Shown here: piece after piece, positions 1 to 7,480 of the stretch | Numbering within the stretch: the first letter of the stretch is position 1 | How the letters are laid out: each line of letters starts with the position of its first letter | The notes under the pieces: model-generated | Database searches by the model: none | What the model saw: the letters and a program-made list of their open reading frames with translations, nothing else | Told to the model about the DNA's origin: nothing | Program-made: the position numbers and the translations under genes | DNA from: Candidatus Babelota bacterium | GTDB taxonomy: Bacteria > Babelota > Babeliae > Babelales > JACPOV01 | DNA length: 58,499 nt | Assembly (NCBI GenBank): GCA_022707425.1 | Contig: JAKJAQ010000001.1 | Coordinates: forward strand, 1 to 58,499 | Direction: 5' to 3'

Positions 1-418
1 ATTTTTTATTATTTAAAAGATCGAGTGGATCAATCTCGGGTAAATCAAGTGCAAAACGAGACAATTTAAATAATTTGTACGATGATTTAGGAGTTATTTC
101 TAAATGCTCTACATGATTGTCATTTGGTATTTTTAGATCTTGCGCATTAATTACCAAAATATACAGTTCGCGCGGTTTTTCTTCATCGTAGAGTTCAAAA
201 TTAGCTTTTTTTATCTCACTTTCTTTATCAACTACCACTGCATATTCACCACCTTTATAAAAAATGGGTAACCCAACCAAATCTTCAATGTAATGTGGTG
301 AACTGATTGAGCCAAAGAGTGTTATTTGCTTTGCATAGGCACAAATATCATGACTGCGCATGATGAGTATCGCATAGGCGACAACCATCAGTAAAAAAGT
401 TTTAAATCCTTTTTCCAT
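1..418 (-). CDS. Exported protein of unknown function (C-terminus outside the window)
   Basis: An open frame runs leftwards from an ATG at 418 and leaves the window without a stop, giving about 139 residues. The first ~28 residues look like a signal peptide or membrane anchor: MEKGFK, then a long hydrophobic run ending near the CAYA motif. A good ribosome binding site, AAAGGA, lies just upstream of the ATG. The rest is soluble and charged, with no domain I recognise. The start is well supported; the function is unknown. Confidence 0.7.
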   Translation of the reverse strand, partial: MEKGFKTFLLMVVAYAILIMRSHDICAYAKQITLFGSISSPHYIEDLVGLPIFYKGGEYAVVVDKESEIKKANFELYDEEKPRELYILVINAQDLKIPNDNHVEHLEITPKSSYKLFKLSRFALDLPEIDPLDLLNNKK

Positions 419-608
419 GATTGTTCCTTTGTTTAATTGATTATTTTTATTTTTTTTTACTTAGTTTATACTATTGCTATAGTCCTGAAAAGAACCATAG
501 ATTCCTTATTAAAATTGGCAATTTCATACTCATAATGACATATTTTTCACAATTTACGCAAAAAACCACTCATTGTTGCCCCAAAATTAATCAAGCACAG
601 GTAATTCG

Positions 609-1061
609 ATGAAAATTATCGCACAAAACAAAAAAGCGTTTCACGATTATGAAATTATCGACCGCATTGAAGCAGGCGTTGTTCTTAAAGGCGATGAAGT
701 AAAATCGATTCGCGCCGGACACATTTCATTGGTTGGTGCCTATGCAACAATTACACGCGGCGAGCTTTTTTTACTCAACTGCACCATAGCACCCTATGCA
801 CAGGCATATCAAAAAAATGAAGAGATAAAAACACGTACCAGAAAACTACTCGTTCATCGACGCGAACTGAATCGTCTTGCAGGTGAAATTTCCCGTAAAG
901 GCGTCACTATTTTGCCGCTCAAAATATATCTCAATGAGCGCGGCATTATTAAGGTTGAACTGGGTATTGGCAAGCATAAAAAAATGGCCGATAAAAAACT
1001 AGCACTTAAAGAACGCGATATAAAACGAGAAACCGCACGCGAATTACGCGGCCGCTCATAA
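609..1061 (+). CDS. smpB: SsrA-binding protein SmpB
   Basis: SmpB binds tmRNA and delivers it to stalled ribosomes for trans-translation. The 150-residue length is normal for the family. Diagnostic stretches are visible: NKKAFHDYEI at the start, GDEVKSIRAG, the KLLVHRREL block, the LKIYLNERGIIKVELG strand, and a basic C-terminal tail starting KHKKMADK. The tmRNA gene begins 80 bases downstream on the same strand, so both halves of the rescue system sit together. The ATG at 609 is the family start. Confidence 0.97.
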   Translation: MKIIAQNKKAFHDYEIIDRIEAGVVLKGDEVKSIRAGHISLVGAYATITRGELFLLNCTIAPYAQAYQKNEEIKTRTRKLLVHRRELNRLAGEISRKGVTILPLKIYLNERGIIKVELGIGKHKKMADKKLALKERDIKRETARELRGRS

Positions 1062-1090
1062 CTGCTTATTCAGCCTGCAATCTAAAGTGA

Positions 1091-1119
1091 TTGATCAATC
1101 GCTAAAAATTTGTTACAAT
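1091..1119 (+). promoter_or_regulatory. Sigma70-type promoter of the tmRNA gene
   Basis: A -35 box TTGATC (1091-1096) and a -10 box TACAAT (1114-1119) are separated by 17 bases. Transcription should begin near 1126, about 16 bases before the mature tmRNA 5' end, leaving a short leader for RNase P to remove. Confidence 0.75.
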
Positions 1120-1141
1120 GTGAATATCTTTGAAATAGTTC

Positions 1142-1512
1142 GGGGGCGTCAAGGCTTCGACGTATTATGGTAAACGTAGAAAGCATGCCGAGTTTGATCA
1201 AACTCGTAAAAAAAGGTCACTATAAGAAATGCAAACATTTCTGAAACGAATTTCGCTGGAGCAGCTTTCGCTTAATCCAGTGAAAAACACTTGTCAGTAA
1301 GGCGTGTCTATCAGTTGAACTGACTCGTATAAATCAGATAGGATTGTTGCCTGAGATTTTGCGCAGTTGTGTAGTGCAACAATATCACTTAACTGTCTTA
1401 TGCGCATTTCCTGTGTTTTCGAGGGGCGCGTAAGTACATTCGGAAACTAAGCATGAAGCGTTCTGCGTATTCTATTTTGCGGACATGGGTTCGATTCCCA
1501 TCGCCTCCACCA
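1142..1512 (+). ncRNA. ssrA: Transfer-messenger RNA (tmRNA)
   Basis: The 5' end GGGGGCG pairs over seven bases with CGCCTCC near the 3' end (one G-U pair). It is followed by discriminator A and an encoded CCA (1510-1512). A T-arm with GGTTCGATTCC lies just before the 3' acceptor strand. The peptide tag reads from GCA at 1231 to TAA at 1273-1275 and encodes ANISETNFAGAAFA. The Ala resume codon and alanine-rich end are as expected, although the tag ends AAFA rather than the common LAA/ALAA. The gene lies just behind smpB and is about 371 nt, a normal single-piece tmRNA. Confidence 0.96.
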
Positions 1513-1679
1513 GTCTTCGTTTATCCGAGTCTACAGGCTCGGCAAGCTACGCCTGGCTTCTCCATCAAATGAACTATAAATATACTTAAAACACTATTCG
1601 CAAAAATTACACAAAGCACATCATCTAACTATTACTAAAACAAAAAACACATCTCAAAAAAAAATTAAAAAAAAGAATT

Positions 1680-2069
1680 ATGATAACATTTATTTGTAAT
1701 AAGCTCGGCCGAGATAAAGGTTTAGAAGGATTTAAATCTGAAAATATCGTGCTGCATTATAAAATATTAAGCGGCGCTGAATTGTGCACAGCATTAAAAA
1801 ACAAAATTGTCGAAGAAGCGCATGAAGTGAATGAGGCATCTACTCAACAAGAACTTATTGCTGAATTGGCAGATGTATTGGAAGTAGTTGATGGATTATG
1901 TAAAGTTTATGGAATTTCTGCAAACGATCTTCAACTAATAAAAAAAGAAAAAAAACAAGAACGTGGTAGTTTTGAAAAAGGACTTTATATCGAAACAATA
2001 GAAATGAACGACGATAATCCAAAAGTTCAACACTTTCGAGCATCTCCTACAAAATATCCAGAAATATAA
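1680..2069 (+). CDS. MazG-like nucleotide pyrophosphohydrolase
   Basis: This 129-residue protein has the all-alpha NTP-pyrophosphatase (MazG/PRA-PH) signature: KLGRDKGLEG near the N-terminus, EEAHEV around residues 45-50 and ELADVLEVVDG around 61-71. These acidic residues form the Mg-binding EExx...ExxD arrangement. The family hydrolyses nucleoside triphosphates or phosphoribosyl-ATP. No other his genes are in view, so a house-cleaning role for non-canonical nucleotides is more likely than histidine synthesis. The substrate is not determined by sequence. Confidence 0.8.
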   Translation: MITFICNKLGRDKGLEGFKSENIVLHYKILSGAELCTALKNKIVEEAHEVNEASTQQELIAELADVLEVVDGLCKVYGISANDLQLIKKEKKQERGSFEKGLYIETIEMNDDNPKVQHFRASPTKYPEI

Positions 2070-2085
2070 TTTTCTTTTTTGATTA

Positions 2086-3444
2086 TTAAATAGCTGAACA
2101 CATAATAAAATCAAACACATATTTAATATTCAATCCAATTATCAGCACGGCACACATCCACGCAAGTGTTGTTACCCAGCGCGGATTTACGAGCGCTCCC
2201 ATTTTTGTGCGATCGCTGGTGAATCGAATAAGCGGCACTACCGCAAACGCTAACTGAAAACTCAACACTACCTGACTCACCAATAATAATTGCCCAATGT
2301 TTTGTTCACCATAAAAAATAACACAGATAATTGCGGGAATTATGGCAATACCGCGCGTTAACAATCTGCGCAACCATGGCGGCAAACTAATATCCAAAAA
2401 ACCTTCCATCACAATCTGACCTGCCAAGGTGCCAGTTAATGTTGAATTTTGGCCCGATGCTAACAGTGCAAGAGCAAACAACGTACTTGCAATTGGCACC
2501 TTAAGTAATGGTGTCAGTAAGCGATATGCTTGTTCAAGCTCAGTAACGTTCGTGTATCCGTGCGCAAAAAAAACCGCTGCTGCAACAATCAGAATTGCTG
2601 CATTAATAAAAAATGCAATGGTCAGTGCAACCGCCATATCAATGGTGATAAATTTTATTGCTTCTTTTTTTCCATCATCAGTTGTGTTGTATTTTCGCGT
2701 TTGCACAATTGATGAATGCAAATACAAATTGTGAGGCATCACCGTTGCACCAATAATACCAATCGCTAAATAGAGCATTTCTTTATTAAAAACAATATCA
2801 GGATGCGGCAATAACCCAATCATGATTGCACTCAAACTTGGTCGCGCAAAAGCAATTTCAAAAAAGAAACATCCGGCAATAATTGTCATCAACACAATGA
2901 CGACACATTCGATGTATCTAAAATGTATTTTCTGAAAATAAAGCAGTGCAAAAATATCAACCGCAGTTAAACACACACCCCACACCATGGGCAGATTAAA
3001 AAGAAGTTTAAGTGCAATTGCTGAACCAATAATTTCAGCTAAATCACATGCACAAATCGCAATTTCACAGAGCAGCCACAAAAAAATGGTCACTGATTGT
3101 GAATAATGGTCTCTGCATGCTTGCGCTAAATCACGCCCGGTCACGATTCCCAATTTACCGGCTAAATGTTGTAACAAAATTGCCATCAAATTTGAAAGAA
3201 ACACAACGAAAAGAAGTGTGCAATTAAATGCTGAACCTGCAGCTAAACCAGTTGCCCAATTTCCTGGATCCATGTAGCCAACAGCCACCAAATAACCGGG
3301 CCCTGCAAATGCTAATAATTTCCGCCACCACGGCCAGGAAGGCACTACCGCAATCGTTTCATAATTTTCCTGCAACGTTGGCGCTGTCCGTTTTTTGCGC
3401 CAACCAATGTGTTCTGATGGAGTTGGTGTAGTGGCCTTATTCAT
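2086..3444 (-). CDS. mntH: NRAMP-family divalent metal (Mn2+/Fe2+) transporter
   Basis: A 452-residue multi-spanning inner-membrane protein. The NRAMP metal-binding motifs are present: MDPGNWATG in the first membrane helix and TVMPHNLYLHSS in the sixth. It should import Mn2+ or Fe2+ with protons. The ATG at 3444 overlaps the last 8 bases of the upstream beta-propeller gene, which implies translational coupling. The N-terminal ~40 residues before the first helix are hydrophilic. No Mn or Fe regulatory site was recognised upstream. Confidence 0.93.
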   Translation of the reverse strand: MNKATTPTPSEHIGWRKKRTAPTLQENYETIAVVPSWPWWRKLLAFAGPGYLVAVGYMDPGNWATGLAAGSAFNCTLLFVVFLSNLMAILLQHLAGKLGIVTGRDLAQACRDHYSQSVTIFLWLLCEIAICACDLAEIIGSAIALKLLFNLPMVWGVCLTAVDIFALLYFQKIHFRYIECVVIVLMTIIAGCFFFEIAFARPSLSAIMIGLLPHPDIVFNKEMLYLAIGIIGATVMPHNLYLHSSIVQTRKYNTTDDGKKEAIKFITIDMAVALTIAFFINAAILIVAAAVFFAHGYTNVTELEQAYRLLTPLLKVPIASTLFALALLASGQNSTLTGTLAGQIVMEGFLDISLPPWLRRLLTRGIAIIPAIICVIFYGEQNIGQLLLVSQVVLSFQLAFAVVPLIRFTSDRTKMGALVNPRWVTTLAWMCAVLIIGLNIKYVFDFIMCSAI

Positions 3445-4984
3445 GTTTCCCTGATGTTAATTTTTTGAACTGATCATCCAGCGAACGGTAAATCTTGTAC
3501 AGATCATGGCGCAAAGTTTTTGAATTATTTTGAAGATTGGAAAGTAATAACAATAGATCTTTTAATTCAATTGTTTCAGCATTGATAGATGTGGATGCGG
3601 CCACTAATTGTTCAAGAGGAAATTTGTTCACTCGTAAATTAGATGATTTGTCGTCTGAGCAAATAGCAATTTCTTGCGGCAAAAACTTAATATCATGAAC
3701 GCATTCATCATTCAATTCAATTGTTCGAATGTGTTTTCCATCATCTGCATTCCACAGACAAACTTTACCACCTTTATCACCAGTTGCCAGATAACGGCTT
3801 TGCTCATCAAATGTTATCGAAGAAATTTCATTGCCATGAAAATCAAGAAGCGCAATTAAGTTACCGTTTTTGCTATCCCATAGTCGCGCGGTTCGATCTT
3901 CCGAACCAGTTGCAAATCTTTTTTTATTTGGGCTTATTGCAACCGCGCATACTGTATCTTCATGTCCTCCAAGCACCCTTTTTTCTTCTCCAGTTTTTGT
4001 ATCATACACATAGGCTTGGCAATTGTTGGAACCCACAATGATCAATTGCCCGTCTTTGCTAAAAAAACCACTGCCAAACGGCATTTCTTCTTCATCATCG
4101 CCAGATTTGATAGACCAAACTTCCTTACCTATTTTTGTATTCCACAATCGCAATGTAGCGTCTTCTCCTGAAGTGAGGGCCAATGTTCCATCATCGTTAA
4201 ATTGTGTCGCCCATATTGAATCGTCAGAATGAGTATAGATAATCTTGTGGGGCGCAGGTGTTTTTTTTCCATTAAAATTTGAATAAAATTCAAGCAGACC
4301 TTGCGTTCCACCAATAATTACTTGTTTTGTTTTTTCATTAAAATCAATCGAGAAAATGTCTTGTTCAAAATCAGGAAGCGCAATTTCTTCTTTGAGTATT
4401 TTATTTTCTTCATTTTTTTGTCTTAAATTCCAGCAATAATACTTGTTTTCTTGTTTTTCTTTTAAAAAGGATTCCAGTAGACCGATTACATAGTTACCCT
4501 CTGAACTAAAACGTGGGTATTTAGCTACTCCTAATTCTATTGTTTCTTTTTTTGTAAAATATGCTGCCAGCGAATGATTTATAATTAATTTTTTCAAATG
4601 ATAAGAATCCTGCACTTTTTTCACTTCATTTTCCAATGAGTTCGTCTCTATCCATCCTTGTAATAAAGATTTGTTAGTAATTGTTTTTGCTAGCTGAAGG
4701 GCAAGTGCATAACCGAGTGATGAATCTGCTATCTGCGTATAAATCTTTATTTTTTTGTGCATTGGTAAAGAATTACTTTTTTCATGAAAGCTTTCTTTTT
4801 TATGAAGAAAATCATCAGCAAGTCCTAAGACCTCTTTTTCTCTTTTTCTTGGAACAGGTAAATCCAACTTTTTTACTTTAGTAAGTTCTAAGGACGCCTC
4901 TTTTTCCATTGCTTGTATATCACAACAAGAAACGCATAACATAGCAAAAATAGTTAATTTGATCAGTTTCACTTTTCTATTCAT
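3437..4984 (-). CDS. Exported WD40-type beta-propeller protein
   Basis: The best start is the ATG at 4984; the in-frame TTG and GTG just before it are weaker. It gives 515 residues. The N-terminus is a signal peptide (MNRKVKLIK, hydrophobic core with CVSCC, cleavage near DIQA). Residues ~150-450 hold WD-type repeats with LWNTKIG, ARLWDSKNG and VCLWNADDG blade ends and GHEDTVCAVA-type strands, indicating a propeller of about seven blades. The C-terminal ~60 residues are helical. The gene overlaps mntH by 8 bases. WD40 proteins are scaffolds, and an exported one may contact the host or envelope partners (inference). Confidence 0.82.
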   Translation of the reverse strand: MNRKVKLIKLTIFAMLCVSCCDIQAMEKEASLELTKVKKLDLPVPRKREKEVLGLADDFLHKKESFHEKSNSLPMHKKIKIYTQIADSSLGYALALQLAKTITNKSLLQGWIETNSLENEVKKVQDSYHLKKLIINHSLAAYFTKKETIELGVAKYPRFSSEGNYVIGLLESFLKEKQENKYYCWNLRQKNEENKILKEEIALPDFEQDIFSIDFNEKTKQVIIGGTQGLLEFYSNFNGKKTPAPHKIIYTHSDDSIWATQFNDDGTLALTSGEDATLRLWNTKIGKEVWSIKSGDDEEEMPFGSGFFSKDGQLIIVGSNNCQAYVYDTKTGEEKRVLGGHEDTVCAVAISPNKKRFATGSEDRTARLWDSKNGNLIALLDFHGNEISSITFDEQSRYLATGDKGGKVCLWNADDGKHIRTIELNDECVHDIKFLPQEIAICSDDKSSNLRVNKFPLEQLVAASTSINAETIELKDLLLLLSNLQNNSKTLRHDLYKIYRSLDDQFKKLTSGKHE

Positions 4985-5032
4985 CACCAAACCTCAAAAA
5001 TTATGCAAAAAATGTCTTAATTTCCCCCTGTT

Positions 5033-5061
5033 TTTACAGAAAGTTTACTTTATGGTATACT
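5033..5061 (+). promoter_or_regulatory. Sigma70-type promoter for the PPP phosphatase gene
   Basis: A -35 box TTTACA (5033-5038) and a -10 box TATACT (5056-5061) are 17 bases apart, 40 bases upstream of the ATG at 5102. The GGGGG ribosome binding site lies between them and the start codon. Confidence 0.7.
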
Positions 5062-5101
5062 AAAAAAAGTAATAATGGTACTTGAGTGATGGGGGTATTT
5101 T

Positions 5102-6394
5102 ATGAAACGATTTTTCTACACATTCGTTTTAACAATTACATGCACGCACGTTCTTTTTGGTGCTGTTAATTCTTTTGATGCGGTGCGCATGAAAACGCTT
5201 GCTGTGCCAGAAAACACACGTCAATTTTTACCGCCATTGATTACTCAAGAACAGTTGCGCACTGCTGCTGAAACATTTGTAATGAAACAACTTGCGCTGC
5301 AACGCACAACACCATGGGTTGAAAAAAATCGTGCACCACTTTCACTGATTGCACAAAAATTAATTATTCCCGCTCAAAGCACTGTTTTATTTTTTGGTGA
5401 AATTCACGGTAATATTCATTCACTCATGCGCATGCTCCATTCATGCATTGCGCAAGGAATTATGAACAATGAATATAAAATTATTCAACCAAATACTTAT
5501 TTTATCTTTTTAGGTGATTATGTTGACCGCGGTTTTTATAGCACCGAAACCTTGTATACCTTGTTGCAATTTTCAAATGTTAACCCTGACCGTGTCATCT
5601 TACTCCGTGGCAACCATGAAGATGAAATGCTCAACCAGAAATTTGGATTCGCACAAGAACTTGAAATAAAATTTTCTGCACTGCAAACACGCGATCGTTC
5701 ACTCATTCATCATGTTTTTGATTTGATGCCTTCGGTTCTTTATCTTGGTTCAGCAAGTGGCAATCACACCGATCTTATCCAATGTTGTCATGGTGGTATT
5801 GAAATTGGCTATAATCCGCACGATCTGCTTTCAATGCAAGCACAAAAAGCATTTCAGTCGATTACAAAACTTGATCGCACCATGCCAATCCGATTATTAC
5901 CACAACTTATAAAGAAAGAGGTACTTGCACAGATTCCGGCAAACGAAATTCTTGCTTGCTCATGCCACAAACCAACAGAACCAGTCAATTGTGGATTATT
6001 GTGGAACGATTTTATTGAAAAAGATGCTCATTACACCTGTTCAGCAGTTGGTTACCAAGAAGGCCGTGGTTGGATAATCGGTAAAAAATTGGCTGAACAT
6101 ATTTTGTCGACGCACAGCACACCACACGCAACAATTCATGCTGTATTTCGTGCACATCAACATCATGGACCAATGCTTGAAATGCTCAAAACAAATCGCG
6201 GATTGGTTTCGTTGTGGAATGGATTAGTATACACCTTCGCTTCTTGCCCCATTGCACGATTGAATATGAATTTTGATTCATTTGGTGTTTTAAAAACAGC
6301 TCGTAGTTTTGATCAATGGCAACTTACCCAATGCATTATTACACCTCAAGCAATTGAACATAAAGATATCCCACATCCATTTATCGTAACCTAA
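5102..6394 (+). CDS. Exported PPP-family (eukaryote-type) protein phosphatase-like protein
   Basis: A signal peptide covers about residues 1-20 (ending VLFGA). The PPP metallophosphatase motifs then appear in order: GEIHGN at 99-104 (usually GDIHG), GDYVDRG at 138-144, LRGNHED at 168-174, CHGGIE at 229-233 and FRAHQH near the C-terminal part. PPP enzymes dephosphorylate Ser/Thr using two metals. All metal ligands are in place except the first Asp, which is Glu100. The 430-residue length exceeds the ~300-residue core. Export plus a eukaryote-like family suggests action in the periplasm or on a host (inference). It has its own promoter. Confidence 0.85.
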   Translation: MKRFFYTFVLTITCTHVLFGAVNSFDAVRMKTLAVPENTRQFLPPLITQEQLRTAAETFVMKQLALQRTTPWVEKNRAPLSLIAQKLIIPAQSTVLFFGEIHGNIHSLMRMLHSCIAQGIMNNEYKIIQPNTYFIFLGDYVDRGFYSTETLYTLLQFSNVNPDRVILLRGNHEDEMLNQKFGFAQELEIKFSALQTRDRSLIHHVFDLMPSVLYLGSASGNHTDLIQCCHGGIEIGYNPHDLLSMQAQKAFQSITKLDRTMPIRLLPQLIKKEVLAQIPANEILACSCHKPTEPVNCGLLWNDFIEKDAHYTCSAVGYQEGRGWIIGKKLAEHILSTHSTPHATIHAVFRAHQHHGPMLEMLKTNRGLVSLWNGLVYTFASCPIARLNMNFDSFGVLKTARSFDQWQLTQCIITPQAIEHKDIPHPFIVT

Positions 6395-6461
6395 TATTCA
6401 CAATCTTGTCAGCACTCTCTTGTTGACGCTACACTTGTGTTCAAAAGCACAAGGAGAACGT

Positions 6462-7475
6462 GTGAAAATTATTTTTTTTGAACTCGAACCGCATTATGAA
6501 TCATTCATACGCACTGCATTTCCCTCTGATGAATTGTTGTTTTTCAAGCAACCGTTAACACCCGATTCAATTCCCCCACAAGCTCATGATGCAGATATTA
6601 TCAGTATATTTATTTGTTCATGCATTACACCGCACGTGCTGGAACAATTGCACAATTTAAAATTAATTGTTACTCGCTCCACCGGATGCGATCACATTTG
6701 CATGCAAGAAGCGCAAAGAAAACAAATCATTGTGTGCAATGCGCCAACCTATGCTGATACTTCAGTAGCAGAATACACCTTTGCTTTACTCCTTTCTCTT
6801 GCGCGACGCATTAATATCTCTTGGTTTCGCACGGCGCATCAATCTTCATTTTCTCTTGATGGTTTGCAAGGATTTGATCTGCGCGGAAAAACAATCGGTG
6901 TCATTGGCACCGGTAATATTGGCCGTAAAGTAATTACTCTTGCGCGCGGTTTTGGCATGAAAGTAATTGCACATGATACATACCCAGACAAGCAGCTTGC
7001 GCAAGAAAATCAATTTGATTACGTTTCTCTCGAAATGCTTTTGCAACAATCGGATATTATTACTCTTCATGTTCCGCTCAACGATTCAACGCATCATCTA
7101 ATTAATAAACAAACTGTTTCATTAATAAAAAAAGGTGCGTATCTCATTAACACAGCTCGCGGAGGAATTATTCAAACAGAAGCACTTTTATTTGGTTTGC
7201 AACTGAATATTATTGCTGGTGCAGCGCTTGATGTTCTTGAAGAAGAATGTTGTACGCAAGACCCGCTGCATTTATTACAATCTTCACACCCAAGTGAACA
7301 ACAGCTCAAAATCGTGCTGGAAAACCAAGAACTCATTAAACATCCACGTGTGATTATTACACCTCATAATGCATTCAATTCTGTACAAGCACTTGAACGC
7401 CTCATGCATATAACTATCGATTCAATAACAGCATTTAAAAATGGTACACCAATAAATAAAGCACGAAATGCATAA
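6462..7475 (+). CDS. D-isomer-specific 2-hydroxyacid dehydrogenase
   Basis: NAD-dependent reductase of 2-oxoacids (D-lactate or phosphoglycerate dehydrogenase superfamily). I prefer the GTG at 6462 (337 residues) because AAGGAG lies 5 bases upstream; an in-frame TTG at 6420 has no such support. The Rossmann motif GVIGTGNIGRK, the catalytic Arg in INTARGGII, the Glu in the LEEE region and the His in ITPHNAF are all present. The sequence resembles D-lactate dehydrogenases more than SerA, and there is no ACT domain. The substrate is unproven. Confidence 0.87.
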   Translation: MKIIFFELEPHYESFIRTAFPSDELLFFKQPLTPDSIPPQAHDADIISIFICSCITPHVLEQLHNLKLIVTRSTGCDHICMQEAQRKQIIVCNAPTYADTSVAEYTFALLLSLARRINISWFRTAHQSSFSLDGLQGFDLRGKTIGVIGTGNIGRKVITLARGFGMKVIAHDTYPDKQLAQENQFDYVSLEMLLQQSDIITLHVPLNDSTHHLINKQTVSLIKKGAYLINTARGGIIQTEALLFGLQLNIIAGAALDVLEEECCTQDPLHLLQSSHPSEQQLKIVLENQELIKHPRVIITPHNAFNSVQALERLMHITIDSITAFKNGTPINKARNA

Positions 7476-7480
7476 AAACA

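Noticed and set aside
421-612. Open frame of 63 codons upstream of smpB
   Set aside because: AT-rich, Phe/Tyr-rich sequence with no ribosome site, covering the likely smpB promoter (TATACT at 467-472).
1525-1542. Hairpin CCGAG/CTCGG after tmRNA as terminator
   Set aside because: The stem is only five base pairs and no T run follows.
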